Of a stretch of 64,000 bases of DNA, positions 30,034 to 39,739 are shown in pieces. Every line of letters starts with the position of its first letter. Positions within the stretch are counted from its first letter, which is position 1. Both the position numbers and the translations under genes were made by a program. Source of the DNA: an uncultured Flavobacteriales bacterium. GTDB lineage: Bacteria; Bacteroidota; Bacteroidia; Flavobacteriales; BACL11. The notes under the pieces are model-generated. The model saw only the letters and a program-made list of their open reading frames with translations, was not told the DNA's origin and searched no databases. The stretch is taken from positions 62,001-126,000 of the forward strand of contig CAJXYM010000001.1 of NCBI GenBank assembly GCA_913063045.1. The letters are read 5' to 3'.

Positions 30034-31038
30034 ATGATTTTTTTAACAGGAGGGACTGGCCTTGTTGGCTCACATGTATTACTTGATCTTTGTCTTAAGG
30101 GCAAAGATGTTTTAGCTCTTAAAAGAGAAAAAAGTAGCTTAGAGATTTGTGAGAAATTATTTTTTAACCATAATAAAATGGATCTTTTTCACAGCATAAG
30201 ATGGTGTATTGGTGATTTAGAAAACACACCTCTTTTAGATGACTATATTTCAGAATGTAATGTCGTTGTTCATGTTGCAGGCTTAGTCTCTTTTCAAAAT
30301 TCTGATAAGCAGAAACTAATAGATGTAAATGTTAATGGGACTGCTAATTTGGTTAATATTTCTTTATCAAACTCTATAGATAAGTTTTTATATGTTAGCT
30401 CTATAGCAACATTAGGAAGAAATTCTACAAAGGAAATTGTTGATGAAGAGAGCTATTTTAAAAATTCAAAAATTGAGAGTAATTATGCTATAAGTAAATA
30501 CCTGGCAGAACAAGAAGTCTGGAGAGCTTCAAATGAAGGTCTTAGTGTCGTTATTGTTAATCCTTCTGTAATTTTAGGTCCTGGAGATTGGAATAGTGGA
30601 AGTTCAAAAATTTTCCAAACAGTTTATAATGGGTTGAAATTCTATACTACTGGAAGTACCGGATTTGTTGATGTAGAAGATGTTGCTAATATTATCGTTA
30701 TGCTTGCTGAACACGAAGTGTCCAATCAACGTTTTATTATTAGTGGTTGTAATGAAACCTATCAGCATTTATTCAATTTAATAGCTGACAGCTTTGATAT
30801 AAAAAGACCAAGTATTAGAGTAACACCTTTGCTTAAAGAAATTGCTTGGAGAGTTGAAAAAATTAGATCTTTTTTAACACAGAGTAAATCCATAATCACT
30901 AAGGAAACTGCTGAAAGCGTCATGAGAAATAGTAAGTTTTCATCACAAAAGATTAAAAAGTTACTAGATTATAATTTTATTGCTTTTGAGAACACTATTA
31001 AAAAAAATTGCAGGAGATACTTAATTGATATTAAGTGA
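30034..31038 (+). CDS. NAD-dependent epimerase/dehydratase family protein
   Basis: FLTGGTGLVGSHV, YAISKYLAE. Confidence 0.88.
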   Translation: MIFLTGGTGLVGSHVLLDLCLKGKDVLALKREKSSLEICEKLFFNHNKMDLFHSIRWCIGDLENTPLLDDYISECNVVVHVAGLVSFQNSDKQKLIDVNVNGTANLVNISLSNSIDKFLYVSSIATLGRNSTKEIVDEESYFKNSKIESNYAISKYLAEQEVWRASNEGLSVVIVNPSVILGPGDWNSGSSKIFQTVYNGLKFYTTGSTGFVDVEDVANIIVMLAEHEVSNQRFIISGCNETYQHLFNLIADSFDIKRPSIRVTPLLKEIAWRVEKIRSFLTQSKSIITKETAESVMRNSKFSSQKIKKLLDYNFIAFENTIKKNCRRYLIDIK

Positions 31039-31368
31039 TTTTTTTTTCTCATTTATTAAACCTTCTATTGCAAGATCATATATTTCATCTAATTCATTAG
31101 AATCTGTGCTATAGAATTTTATAGATTTTTCAAAATCTTCAACTTTTAATTTATATGAATTAAAAATAGAGTCATACTCAACTCTTAGTTGATGTTTTGC
31201 TGTTACATTGTTTTTATTTTTTTGCACTTCATATTTTGCTTCAATTAAATGAATTGATTTAATTAACTCAATAAATTCAATTTTGGATATTACATCATTT
31301 GATTTTGGAGGCTCATTATTACAGCTAAAAAACAATGATATTAATAGAATACTATAAAGAATTTTCAT
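31021..31368 (-). CDS. DUF4296-like small lipoprotein
   Basis: MKILYSILLISLFFSCNNE lipobox; size and neighbourhood typical of this family. Confidence 0.65.
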   Translation of the reverse strand: MKILYSILLISLFFSCNNEPPKSNDVISKIEFIELIKSIHLIEAKYEVQKNKNNVTAKHQLRVEYDSIFNSYKLKVEDFEKSIKFYSTDSNELDEIYDLAIEGLINEKKKSLNIN

Positions 31369-31473
31369 TCTACAAAATTATATTAATGAAGCTTATAAAG
31401 CAAGCGTTGTAAAATTGATGTTTTGACAAATAAACTTCACCTGTTAATAAATTATAAATTAATTAATATTGTA

Positions 31474-31481
31474 TACCTTTG
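31474..31481 (+). promoter_or_regulatory. TACCTTTG -7 box before Cys-rich lipoprotein
   Basis: Matches TAnnTTTG, 28 nt before the ATG. Confidence 0.5.
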
Positions 31482-31509
31482 ATGTTAGTTAACTAAAAAA
31501 CAATTCATT

Positions 31510-31839
31510 ATGAAAAATTTATTTTATTTATTATTATTAAGTGTATTTATTGCTTGTGGCGGTGGTGAAAATGCAACTGAAGAAACTGCAGTAGAAACTG
31601 CAATAGAAGCTGTAGCTTGTGCTGATGGTTGTCAAAAGGCTTGTTGTTTAGGCTGTAAGGCAACTGAAGGAGATGCAAAATGTATGGTTCTAGCAGATGG
31701 CTCAATGCCTTGTTGTGCTGCAAAAACAGAAGCTGCTTGTTGTTGTGGTGACGCATCATGTGACGGTTCATGTCATGGAGATGCAGAGGCTCAAGAAGCT
31801 GCTCATGGTACTGAAGGTCATGAAGGTCATGATCATTAA
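31510..31839 (+). CDS. small Cys/His-rich lipoprotein, putative metal binding
   Basis: MKNLFYLLLLSVFIAC lipobox then CADGCQKACCLGC...CC...CCCGDASCDGSCHG and HGTEGHEGHDH tail; own promoter-like box and terminator. Confidence 0.75.
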   Translation: MKNLFYLLLLSVFIACGGGENATEETAVETAIEAVACADGCQKACCLGCKATEGDAKCMVLADGSMPCCAAKTEAACCCGDASCDGSCHGDAEAQEAAHGTEGHEGHDH

Positions 31840-31860
31840 GATCCTTTATTTTTAAATAGA

Positions 31861-31889
31861 AAAAGCATCCTTAGGGATGCTTTTTTTTT
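31861..31889 (+). terminator. rho-independent terminator (possibly bidirectional)
   Basis: AAAAAGCATCC-TTAG-GGATGCTTTTTTTT: 11-bp stem, 4-nt loop, T-run, just after the Cys-rich gene and touching the pyrC stop. Confidence 0.85.
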
Positions 31890-33219
31890 ATCTATTAAAT
31901 TGTAATCTCATTCCCTTTTTTGATTCATTAAAAACACCACCTGAATAGACAATATTTCCATTCACAATTGTTTTTTCAATAGAACCATAAAGAGTTTCTC
32001 CTTCTAGTGGAGACCATTTGCACTTATAGTGGATATTTTTTTTATTTACATCGAACTTCTTATTAATATCAACTAAGATTAGATCAGCAAAATAATTTTC
32101 TCTGATAAACCCTCTTTTTTCTATTTTAAAACATATGGCTGGATGATGACACATTTTCTCAACAACCTTTTCAATTGTTATTTTATTTTCTTTCACAAAC
32201 TTAAGCATAACATTTAAGCCATGTTGAACAAGAGGTCCTCCTGATGGAGCTTTTAAATAGTTGTTTTTCTTTTCATTTAAAGTATGTGGAGCATGATCTG
32301 TAGCTATGACATCTAGTCTATTGTCTAGCAGAGCTTTAAATAACATTTTTTTGTCATTTTCTTTTTTTATTGCTGGATTCCATTTTATAAAAGTACCCTT
32401 CTCTTTATAGCTATTTGAGTCAAAATATAAGTGGTGTATACATACCTCTGCAGTAATTCTTTTTTCAGAAATATGTATATTGTTCTCAAATAATGATAAT
32501 TCTTTTGCTGTCGAAATATGAAAAACATGTAGTCTAGTATTATGTTTTTTTGCTAGTTTAACTGCGAAGCTAGAAGATTTAAAGCATGCCTCTGCACTTC
32601 TGATTTCAGGGTGTAATTCTATTGGAATTTTATCTCCATATTTTTTAATTGCTTCTGAAAGGTTTTTTTCTATTATCTTTTCATCCTCACAATGAACAGC
32701 TACTAGGCATTTTGTTTTTTGAAAAATCTCTTCTAAAACCTTTTTATTATCTACTAGCATATCACCAGTAGATGAACCCATAAATATTTTGATAGCTCCA
32801 ACATTTTTAGGATCTGTCTTTAGTACTTCTTTTATATTGTTATTAGAAACCCCCATAAAAAATGTAAAATTAGCTAATGATTTAGTATCTCCAATTTTAA
32901 ATTTTTCTTCGAGTATTTCTTGTGTTAATGTTTGGGGTATTGTATTTGGCATTTCCATAAATGAGGTAACGCCCCCAGCAACAGCAGATTTGCTTTCGCT
33001 AAGAATATCTGCCTTGTGAGTCAAACCAGGTTCTCGAAAATGTACTTGATCATCAATTAACCCAGGCAACAAGTAAAGCCCTGTTGCGTCTAATATCTTA
33101 TCTGCATTTGTATTTATTTGTGTTGATATTTTTTTAATCAATCCATTTTCAATTAACACATCTGAAAGATAAGATTTCCCTTCGTTAACAATTGTAGCAT
33201 TTTTTATAATTAAACTCAT
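31888..33219 (-). CDS. pyrC: dihydroorotase
   Basis: GLIDDQVHFREPGLTHKADILSES, DHAPHTLNEKK. Confidence 0.93.
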   Translation of the reverse strand: MSLIIKNATIVNEGKSYLSDVLIENGLIKKISTQINTNADKILDATGLYLLPGLIDDQVHFREPGLTHKADILSESKSAVAGGVTSFMEMPNTIPQTLTQEILEEKFKIGDTKSLANFTFFMGVSNNNIKEVLKTDPKNVGAIKIFMGSSTGDMLVDNKKVLEEIFQKTKCLVAVHCEDEKIIEKNLSEAIKKYGDKIPIELHPEIRSAEACFKSSSFAVKLAKKHNTRLHVFHISTAKELSLFENNIHISEKRITAEVCIHHLYFDSNSYKEKGTFIKWNPAIKKENDKKMLFKALLDNRLDVIATDHAPHTLNEKKNNYLKAPSGGPLVQHGLNVMLKFVKENKITIEKVVEKMCHHPAICFKIEKRGFIRENYFADLILVDINKKFDVNKKNIHYKCKWSPLEGETLYGSIEKTIVNGNIVYSGGVFNESKKGMRLQFNR

Positions 33220-33235
33220 GAGTAATTAGGTATAC

Positions 33236-33964
33236 TTATTTCCAGCTTTTAAAAAAACTTTTTATTTTCATTTGAATAACACCAATAAACGCCTCAAAGA
33301 AAATTCCGCTACTCATTTTAGAGTTACCTTCTTGTCTATCGGTAAATATTACTGGTACTTCTACCACTTTAAATCCGTACATCCAACTTGTAAATTTCAT
33401 TTCTATCTGAAAAGCATAACCAACAAATTGAATTTTATTTAAATCTATTTTCTCAAGAACCCTTCTTTTATAACACTTAAATCCTGCAGTAGAATCATGA
33501 ATAGGCATTCCTGTGATTAATTTTACATATTTTGAAGCAAAATAAGACATTAACAAACGACTCATTGGCCAGTTAACTATATTTACACCATTAACATATC
33601 TTGAACCTATAGAAACATCCGAGCCAAGATCATTACATTCATCATAAAGCCTTAACAAATCATCAGGATTATGTGAGAAGTCGGCATCCATTTCGAATAT
33701 AAAATCATAGTTCTTTTTTAGAGCCCATTTAAACCCATGTATATATGCTGTTCCAAGTCCAAGTTTTCCTTTTCTTTCTTGAATAAAAAGTTTTTTTGAA
33801 AATCTATTTTGAAGATTTTTTACAATATCAGCTGTCCCATCAGGTGAGCCATCATCTACTATTAGGATATGAAATGTTTTTTCTAAAGAGAAAACTTTAA
33901 GAATAATTCTCTCAATATTTTCTTTTTCATTAAATGTAGGTATTATGACTAGATTTAAACTCAT
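33236..33964 (-). CDS. polyprenol monophosphomannose synthase-like GT2
   Basis: IIPTFNEKENI, IVDDGSPDGTADIV, MDADFSHNP. Confidence 0.9.
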   Translation of the reverse strand: MSLNLVIIPTFNEKENIERIILKVFSLEKTFHILIVDDGSPDGTADIVKNLQNRFSKKLFIQERKGKLGLGTAYIHGFKWALKKNYDFIFEMDADFSHNPDDLLRLYDECNDLGSDVSIGSRYVNGVNIVNWPMSRLLMSYFASKYVKLITGMPIHDSTAGFKCYKRRVLEKIDLNKIQFVGYAFQIEMKFTSWMYGFKVVEVPVIFTDRQEGNSKMSSGIFFEAFIGVIQMKIKSFFKSWK

Positions 33965-34001
33965 AGGTTGGTTTCTAATGCAAATTTAGTAAACTATCTT
34001 A

Positions 34002-35897
34002 TTATATTTTTTTATTACCCAAAATTATGCTTTCAACAACTAGAGGGTCTAACAAAGTACTTGTGTCTCCAAGGTTTTTTGTTTCTCCACTAGCAATTTT
34101 TCTTAAAATTCTACGCATAATCTTTCCTGACCTGGTTTTAGGTAGGTCTTCGACATATTGAATTTTATCTACCTTAGCAATAGGTCCTACGTGCTTGACA
34201 ATCAGATTATTTATTTCTTTATTTTGTATTTCTTTATTTAATGGTTTCTCGTGACAGATTACATATGCATACACCCCATTTCCCTTTATATTATGCGGGT
34301 AGCCGACTATTGCACTTTCGCATACATTTTCATGCTCATCGATTGCGCTTTCAATTTCTGCGGTACCCAAATTATGCCCAGAAACAATAAGAACATCATC
34401 GACTCTTCCTGTTATTCTAAATAATCCCTTTTTATCTCTTAAGCATCCATCACCACTAAAATAAAAGTTTGGAAAAGCTGAAAAATACGTTTCTTTAAAT
34501 CTTTTGTGATCGCCCCAAATAGTTCTTGCCATTGATGGCCATGGATATTTAACACATAATTTACCCTCTTTATTGTTTTCAGTTACTTCATTTCCTGCTT
34601 CGTCAACTATACATGCCTGAATTCCAGGAAGAGGTAGTGTGGCAAATGTTGCTTTGGCTTCTGTTACTCCTGCTAAATTTGATATCATGATACCTCCTGT
34701 TTCTGTTTGCCACCAAGTATCAACAATTGGACATTTTCTATTTCCAATCTCATTAAAATACCAGTTCCAGGCATCTTCATTAATTGGCTCTCCAACTGTT
34801 CCAAGTACTTTTAATGATGATAAATTATATTTTTTTACATGTTCTAGCCCTTGAGCCTCTAACGATCTAATAGCTGTAGGAGCTGTATAAAAAATATTTA
34901 CTTTATTTTCCTCAACTATCCTCCAAAATCTTCCTGCATCAGGGTAGGTTGGGACTCCTTCAAACATTAGAGAAGTAGCTCCAGAGAGTAATGGTCCATA
35001 AACTATATATGAATGACCTGTGATCCATCCAATATCGGCGGTACACCAATACATATCCCCTTCATTATATTGAAAAACATTTTTGAAAGAATATTCAGCA
35101 TAAATCATATAGCCAGCAGTTGTGTGTACAATTCCTTTTGGTTTGCCCGTAGATCCAGAAGTATATAATATAAATAGAGGGTCTTCAGATTCCATTATTT
35201 CTGCTTCATTAGATGATGAAGATTTTTGCATTTCATCATGCCACCATAAGTCTCTATCCTTTTGCATTTTTACAATAGAATTAGTTCGCTTTAAAACGAT
35301 ACATAATTGAATTGTTGGAGTGTTAGACATTGCCTCATCTGAAATATCTTTAAGAGGCGTGATTTTTTCTCCTCTAAATCCTCCGTCTGCAGTAATAAGC
35401 ACTTTACAATCTGCATCATTTATTCTTTCTGATAAGGATTTTGCAGAAAAACCTGCAAATACAACGGAGTGAATTGCACCAATCCTTGCGCAAGCAAGTA
35501 CAGCTATTGTAATTTCAGGAACCATAGGCATGTACAAACAAACTCTGTCTCCCTTTTTAATTCCATTATTAATCAAAACATTTGAAAATTGACATACTTT
35601 TTCATGAAGCTGTAAATAGGTCAGATTGATTGCTGATTCATTTGGGTTATTGGGAACCCATTTTATTGCTATTTGATTAGATCTTTTGAGTAAATGTCTA
35701 TCTAAACAATTTTCAGTAATATTTAGTTTTCCTCCAGCAAACCATTTAATTTCCGGCGTTTTAAAATTCCACTCTAAGACTTTATCCCACTTTTTATGCC
35801 ATCTAAAACTATTAGCTTTTTCACTCCAAAATTTTTCTGGATAGTCTTTAGATTTCTTCACTTGAGCTTGATATTCTTTTAATGAAGTAATTTTCAT
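34002..35897 (-). CDS. acs: acetyl-CoA synthetase
   Basis: YTSGSTGKPKGIVHTTAGY, ADIGWITGHSYIVYGPL, C-terminal KTRSGKIMRRILRK. Confidence 0.95.
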   Translation of the reverse strand: MKITSLKEYQAQVKKSKDYPEKFWSEKANSFRWHKKWDKVLEWNFKTPEIKWFAGGKLNITENCLDRHLLKRSNQIAIKWVPNNPNESAINLTYLQLHEKVCQFSNVLINNGIKKGDRVCLYMPMVPEITIAVLACARIGAIHSVVFAGFSAKSLSERINDADCKVLITADGGFRGEKITPLKDISDEAMSNTPTIQLCIVLKRTNSIVKMQKDRDLWWHDEMQKSSSSNEAEIMESEDPLFILYTSGSTGKPKGIVHTTAGYMIYAEYSFKNVFQYNEGDMYWCTADIGWITGHSYIVYGPLLSGATSLMFEGVPTYPDAGRFWRIVEENKVNIFYTAPTAIRSLEAQGLEHVKKYNLSSLKVLGTVGEPINEDAWNWYFNEIGNRKCPIVDTWWQTETGGIMISNLAGVTEAKATFATLPLPGIQACIVDEAGNEVTENNKEGKLCVKYPWPSMARTIWGDHKRFKETYFSAFPNFYFSGDGCLRDKKGLFRITGRVDDVLIVSGHNLGTAEIESAIDEHENVCESAIVGYPHNIKGNGVYAYVICHEKPLNKEIQNKEINNLIVKHVGPIAKVDKIQYVEDLPKTRSGKIMRRILRKIASGETKNLGDTSTLLDPLVVESIILGNKKI

Positions 35898-36015
35898 TTT
35901 TTTTATTTCAAATATAATATTATTAACAATATGTATTAATTAATCAAATCTAGAATTTTATTCTATTTGTGCTACCAATCTTTTTGTAAATTAGCATTCA
36001 AATTAAAAACACATT

Positions 36016-36915
36016 ATGAAAAAATATTTACTACTTTTTGCAACACTTTTTTCTACTTCTTTTTTGTCCGCACAAGATTGTTCAGAATTATTCTTCTCAG
36101 AATATGTTGAGGGGTATGGCCAAAATAAAGCTATTGAAATATATAATCCAACATTATCGACTATTGACTTAAGTATTTATAAAGTTGAACGTTATTCAAA
36201 TGGTTCTACAAATAGTTCTGGTGGAGGTGTTACTCCATTATCTGGGATGCTAGCCTCAGGAGATGCTTTTGTTTTGACTAATGGAGATACAGATACTTCA
36301 GGTCAATTTGGATATTGTGATCAAGCCCTATATAGTTTGGGGGACATGCATGCAGGACCTTATCCGTCTCCAATGCATATGAATGGTGATGATGCTATAG
36401 TATTATCAAAAGATGCAAATATTATTGATGTAATTGGTAGGGTAGGTGAACAACCGTCATCTGGTGCGTGGACGGATGACGCAGCATCAGGTTTTCAAAT
36501 GGGAGCTTGGTGGACAGCGCAGCATACTTTAATTAGAAAGAGAACTGTTTTATCTGGAGATAACGATGGGCTTGATTTATTCAATCCTAGCTTGGAATGG
36601 GATTCATTAGTGATTGGAACTTGGAGTAATTTAGGCTCTCATACTTGTAATTGTATTGATGGTTCAGTTGGAATTAACAATATTAAGGAAGCCTCTTATG
36701 TTGTGTACCCTAATCCAGCTAATATTGGTGAGGATATTAACATAATAGTTAATTCAAAAATCGAAAATATTGAAATGTTTAGTATTTCAGGGAAAAAAGT
36801 ATTGACCACAACATCCAAGAGAATTAACACAGAAAAACTTTCACTTGGTACATACATTACCTTAATTAATTTAAGTAATGGTGAGGTAATTGAGAATAAG
36901 ATAATTATTCAGTAA
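36016..36915 (+). CDS. lamin-tail-domain secreted protein with T9SS C-terminal sorting domain
   Basis: LFFSEYVEGYGQNKAIEIYNPTLSTIDLS (lamin tail); C-terminal YPNPANIGED...GTYITLINLSNGEVIENKIIIQ. Confidence 0.85.
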   Translation: MKKYLLLFATLFSTSFLSAQDCSELFFSEYVEGYGQNKAIEIYNPTLSTIDLSIYKVERYSNGSTNSSGGGVTPLSGMLASGDAFVLTNGDTDTSGQFGYCDQALYSLGDMHAGPYPSPMHMNGDDAIVLSKDANIIDVIGRVGEQPSSGAWTDDAASGFQMGAWWTAQHTLIRKRTVLSGDNDGLDLFNPSLEWDSLVIGTWSNLGSHTCNCIDGSVGINNIKEASYVVYPNPANIGEDINIIVNSKIENIEMFSISGKKVLTTTSKRINTEKLSLGTYITLINLSNGEVIENKIIIQ

Positions 36916-36970
36916 ATAATTTAAAATATTATTGTGCTAATTAAGAATTAGCTATTTCACAAAAATTAAT

Positions 36971-39721
36971 ATGAAAAAATATTTTTTTTTATTACTCGTT
37001 ATTTTTTATGGATTTGAGCTAAAAGCGCAAACTATTTTATCAGGTAGTATATCTGACGCTAGAGATGGAGAACCTTTAATTGGCGCGACAATAATTTATG
37101 GCAAGGGAATGGGGACGGCCACTGATTATGAGGGGAACTATTCCTTTTCAATTCCTAAAGGAGAGAGAAAAATTGAAGTCTCTTATGTAGGCTATAAGGC
37201 TATAAGTAAAATAGTCCTGCTTACTAAAGATGTACAAACCCTAGATTTTAAATTAAAAACAACTTTGCTAAATGAAGTACAAGTAGTTGCCGATATTGCT
37301 ATAGACAGAGAAACTCCTGTTGCTTTTTCTACAATTCCTATGAAGAAAATTAGTGAGGAATTAGCTTCTCAAGATATTCCTATGATACTTAATTCAACTC
37401 CTGGAGTCTATGCAACACAAACTGGAGGAGGGGATGGAGATGCAAGAATTACAATTAGAGGATTTAATCAAAGAAATGTAGCTGTAATGATTGATGGTAT
37501 TCCTGTAAATGACATGGAAAATGGTTGGGTATACTGGTCTAATTGGTTTGGTTTAGATGCAGTAACTTCTAATATCCAGATTCAGAGAGGTTTAGGCGCT
37601 TCAAAAATTGCTATACCCTCTGTTGGTGGTACAATGAATATTTTAACAAAAGGAACTGGAAATAAAAAAGGAGGAACTATTAAGCAATCAATAGGGTCTT
37701 TTGGTAAATTACGAACATCCTTAGGATACAACTCTGGAAAGTTAGATAATGGATGGGGATATACTTTGGCTAGTTCTTACAAGAATGGAAATGGCTACGT
37801 TGATGAAACAAGTAGTGAGGGATTCTTTTACTATGCTAAAGTTCAGAAAGAGTTAGGTAATCACATTCTTAGTTTGTCAGCAATGGGTGCCCCTCAAAAA
37901 CATGGACAGAGAGCATATAAAAGTGATATAGCAACTTACGATACTACTTTTGCTCGTTCCCTTGGAGATAGCTCTGATTTTTCTAATAGAATTGTAAATA
38001 GAGGTACTAAATATAATAAATATTGGGGTAGTTTAAATAGATGGACTTTAGATGTAAATGGTGATACAATCCATAATAAAGAGGTGATAAATACAAGACA
38101 GAATTATTATCATAAACCACAGTTTTCATTTAGAGATTTTTGGACTGTTAATGAGAATTTTTATATTTCTAACATTCTTTATGCTTCCTTAGGAAACGGA
38201 GGAGGAACTAGAACAGAAAATATTGGAAATATAGATGGACAAGTTGATTTACAAACTACATATAATGCAAATGTTGGAGCAGGCCCTTTCGGTCCTATTA
38301 TAGATAATGAGTTTTCGGATTCAGAGTATAAAACAGGTAGCTATTTAAAGTCATCAATAAATAATCATTTTTGGTATGGAGGCTTATCAACTTTAAACTA
38401 TCTTTTAAATGAAAAGGTTTCACTATCAGGAGGTTTAGACTTAAGATATTATAAGGGACAGCACTATAGTGAGGTTTATGATTTACTTGGGGGAGATTAT
38501 ACAGTTTCTTCTGACAATCAAAATCAACCATTATCAGCAAAACGAGTAGGGGATATAATTGATTATAATAATGATGGTATTGTCAAATGGAGTGGTGTTT
38601 TTTCACAAGCAGAATATAGTAACGGTATGTTAAGTGCATTTTTGAATGTATCAGGTTCTAATTCAGCATATAAACGTATTGACTATTTTCGTAAAAAAGA
38701 TTTGATTTTAGCTGATACTATTATAAAGGAGGCTTTAGGAAATTCAGATACTTTAACCTTGAATGGTAACACTTATACAATTAACTCCTCTCAAGCTCAG
38801 TACGCTTCAACAGATTGGAAATGGATTAAAGGATATACTGTTAAAACTGGTGCTAATCTAAATATAGATGAATACAATAATGTGTTTTTTAATACTGGAT
38901 ATATTTCAAAAGCACCAAGATTTAGTAATATCTACACGAATAATAATACTTTACAAGAGTATATTAGAAACGAAAAAGTTAAGGCGGTTGAAGGAGGATA
39001 TTCATTTCGATCTGCTTTCTTCTCATCAAACTTAAATGCATATTACACGACTTGGGAAAATAAACCTGCAAATATTTCTAAAACTATTGGAGGAGTGAGG
39101 TATTCAGATGTTGTTCCTATGAACGCTCTACATAAAGGAATAGAGTTAGATTTTTCTTATAAGATTAGTCAAAAATTAGGCGTTGAAGGGTTACTTTCTT
39201 TAGGGGATTGGAAGTGGACTTCTGGAGGTGAAGCAATTCTCTTAGATAATTCTAATAAAGCACCTTCATATGAATTAGGCAACACTGAATTAGATACTCT
39301 TGTTTATAGTGCAAATGGGGTTCATGTAGGAGATGCTGCACAGACACAATATGGACTCAGTTTAAGGTACGAACCAACGTTTAATTCTTACATCAAATTA
39401 AGAGGTACTTATTTTGCAGACTATTATTCTGATTTTGATGCATCAACATTAAATGGTGATAATTCAGGAAGAGAGAGTTGGGTAATTCCTTCATATCAAT
39501 TAATAGATATGCATTGTGGCTATAAGTTTAAACTTTCTGATAATTATAACTTAGATATTAAATTGAGTGTGCTTAATTTACTTGATAAGATTTATATATC
39601 AGATGCAAATAATAATGATGGATATGCAACAAACCCAAGCTATGATTTTGATGCTAAATCTGCAAGTGTTTTTTTTGGTTTAGGAAGACGAATGAATCTT
39701 TCATTAAGAATTAGGTTTTAA
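36971..39721 (+). CDS. TonB-dependent receptor with carboxypeptidase-regulatory-like N-domain
   Basis: ISDARDGEPLIGATIIYGKGMGTATDYEGNYSFSIP; plug RITIRGFNQRNVAVMIDGIPVND; C-terminal beta strand ending in aromatic F. Confidence 0.92.
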   Translation: MKKYFFLLLVIFYGFELKAQTILSGSISDARDGEPLIGATIIYGKGMGTATDYEGNYSFSIPKGERKIEVSYVGYKAISKIVLLTKDVQTLDFKLKTTLLNEVQVVADIAIDRETPVAFSTIPMKKISEELASQDIPMILNSTPGVYATQTGGGDGDARITIRGFNQRNVAVMIDGIPVNDMENGWVYWSNWFGLDAVTSNIQIQRGLGASKIAIPSVGGTMNILTKGTGNKKGGTIKQSIGSFGKLRTSLGYNSGKLDNGWGYTLASSYKNGNGYVDETSSEGFFYYAKVQKELGNHILSLSAMGAPQKHGQRAYKSDIATYDTTFARSLGDSSDFSNRIVNRGTKYNKYWGSLNRWTLDVNGDTIHNKEVINTRQNYYHKPQFSFRDFWTVNENFYISNILYASLGNGGGTRTENIGNIDGQVDLQTTYNANVGAGPFGPIIDNEFSDSEYKTGSYLKSSINNHFWYGGLSTLNYLLNEKVSLSGGLDLRYYKGQHYSEVYDLLGGDYTVSSDNQNQPLSAKRVGDIIDYNNDGIVKWSGVFSQAEYSNGMLSAFLNVSGSNSAYKRIDYFRKKDLILADTIIKEALGNSDTLTLNGNTYTINSSQAQYASTDWKWIKGYTVKTGANLNIDEYNNVFFNTGYISKAPRFSNIYTNNNTLQEYIRNEKVKAVEGGYSFRSAFFSSNLNAYYTTWENKPANISKTIGGVRYSDVVPMNALHKGIELDFSYKISQKLGVEGLLSLGDWKWTSGGEAILLDNSNKAPSYELGNTELDTLVYSANGVHVGDAAQTQYGLSLRYEPTFNSYIKLRGTYFADYYSDFDASTLNGDNSGRESWVIPSYQLIDMHCGYKFKLSDNYNLDIKLSVLNLLDKIYISDANNNDGYATNPSYDFDAKSASVFFGLGRRMNLSLRIRF

Positions 39722-39739
39722 TTAAAATAAAGAAAAGAA

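Noticed and set aside
31369-31509. Possible tRNA or small RNA in the longer intergenic gap
   Set aside because: No cloverleaf-like pairing or T-loop sequence seen; only promoter-like elements.
31547-31771. 74-aa His/Gln/Leu-rich antisense ORF opposite the Cys-rich lipoprotein
   Set aside because: Composition is simply the reverse complement of Ala/Cys/Glu codons; sense ORF has signal peptide, promoter-like box and terminator.
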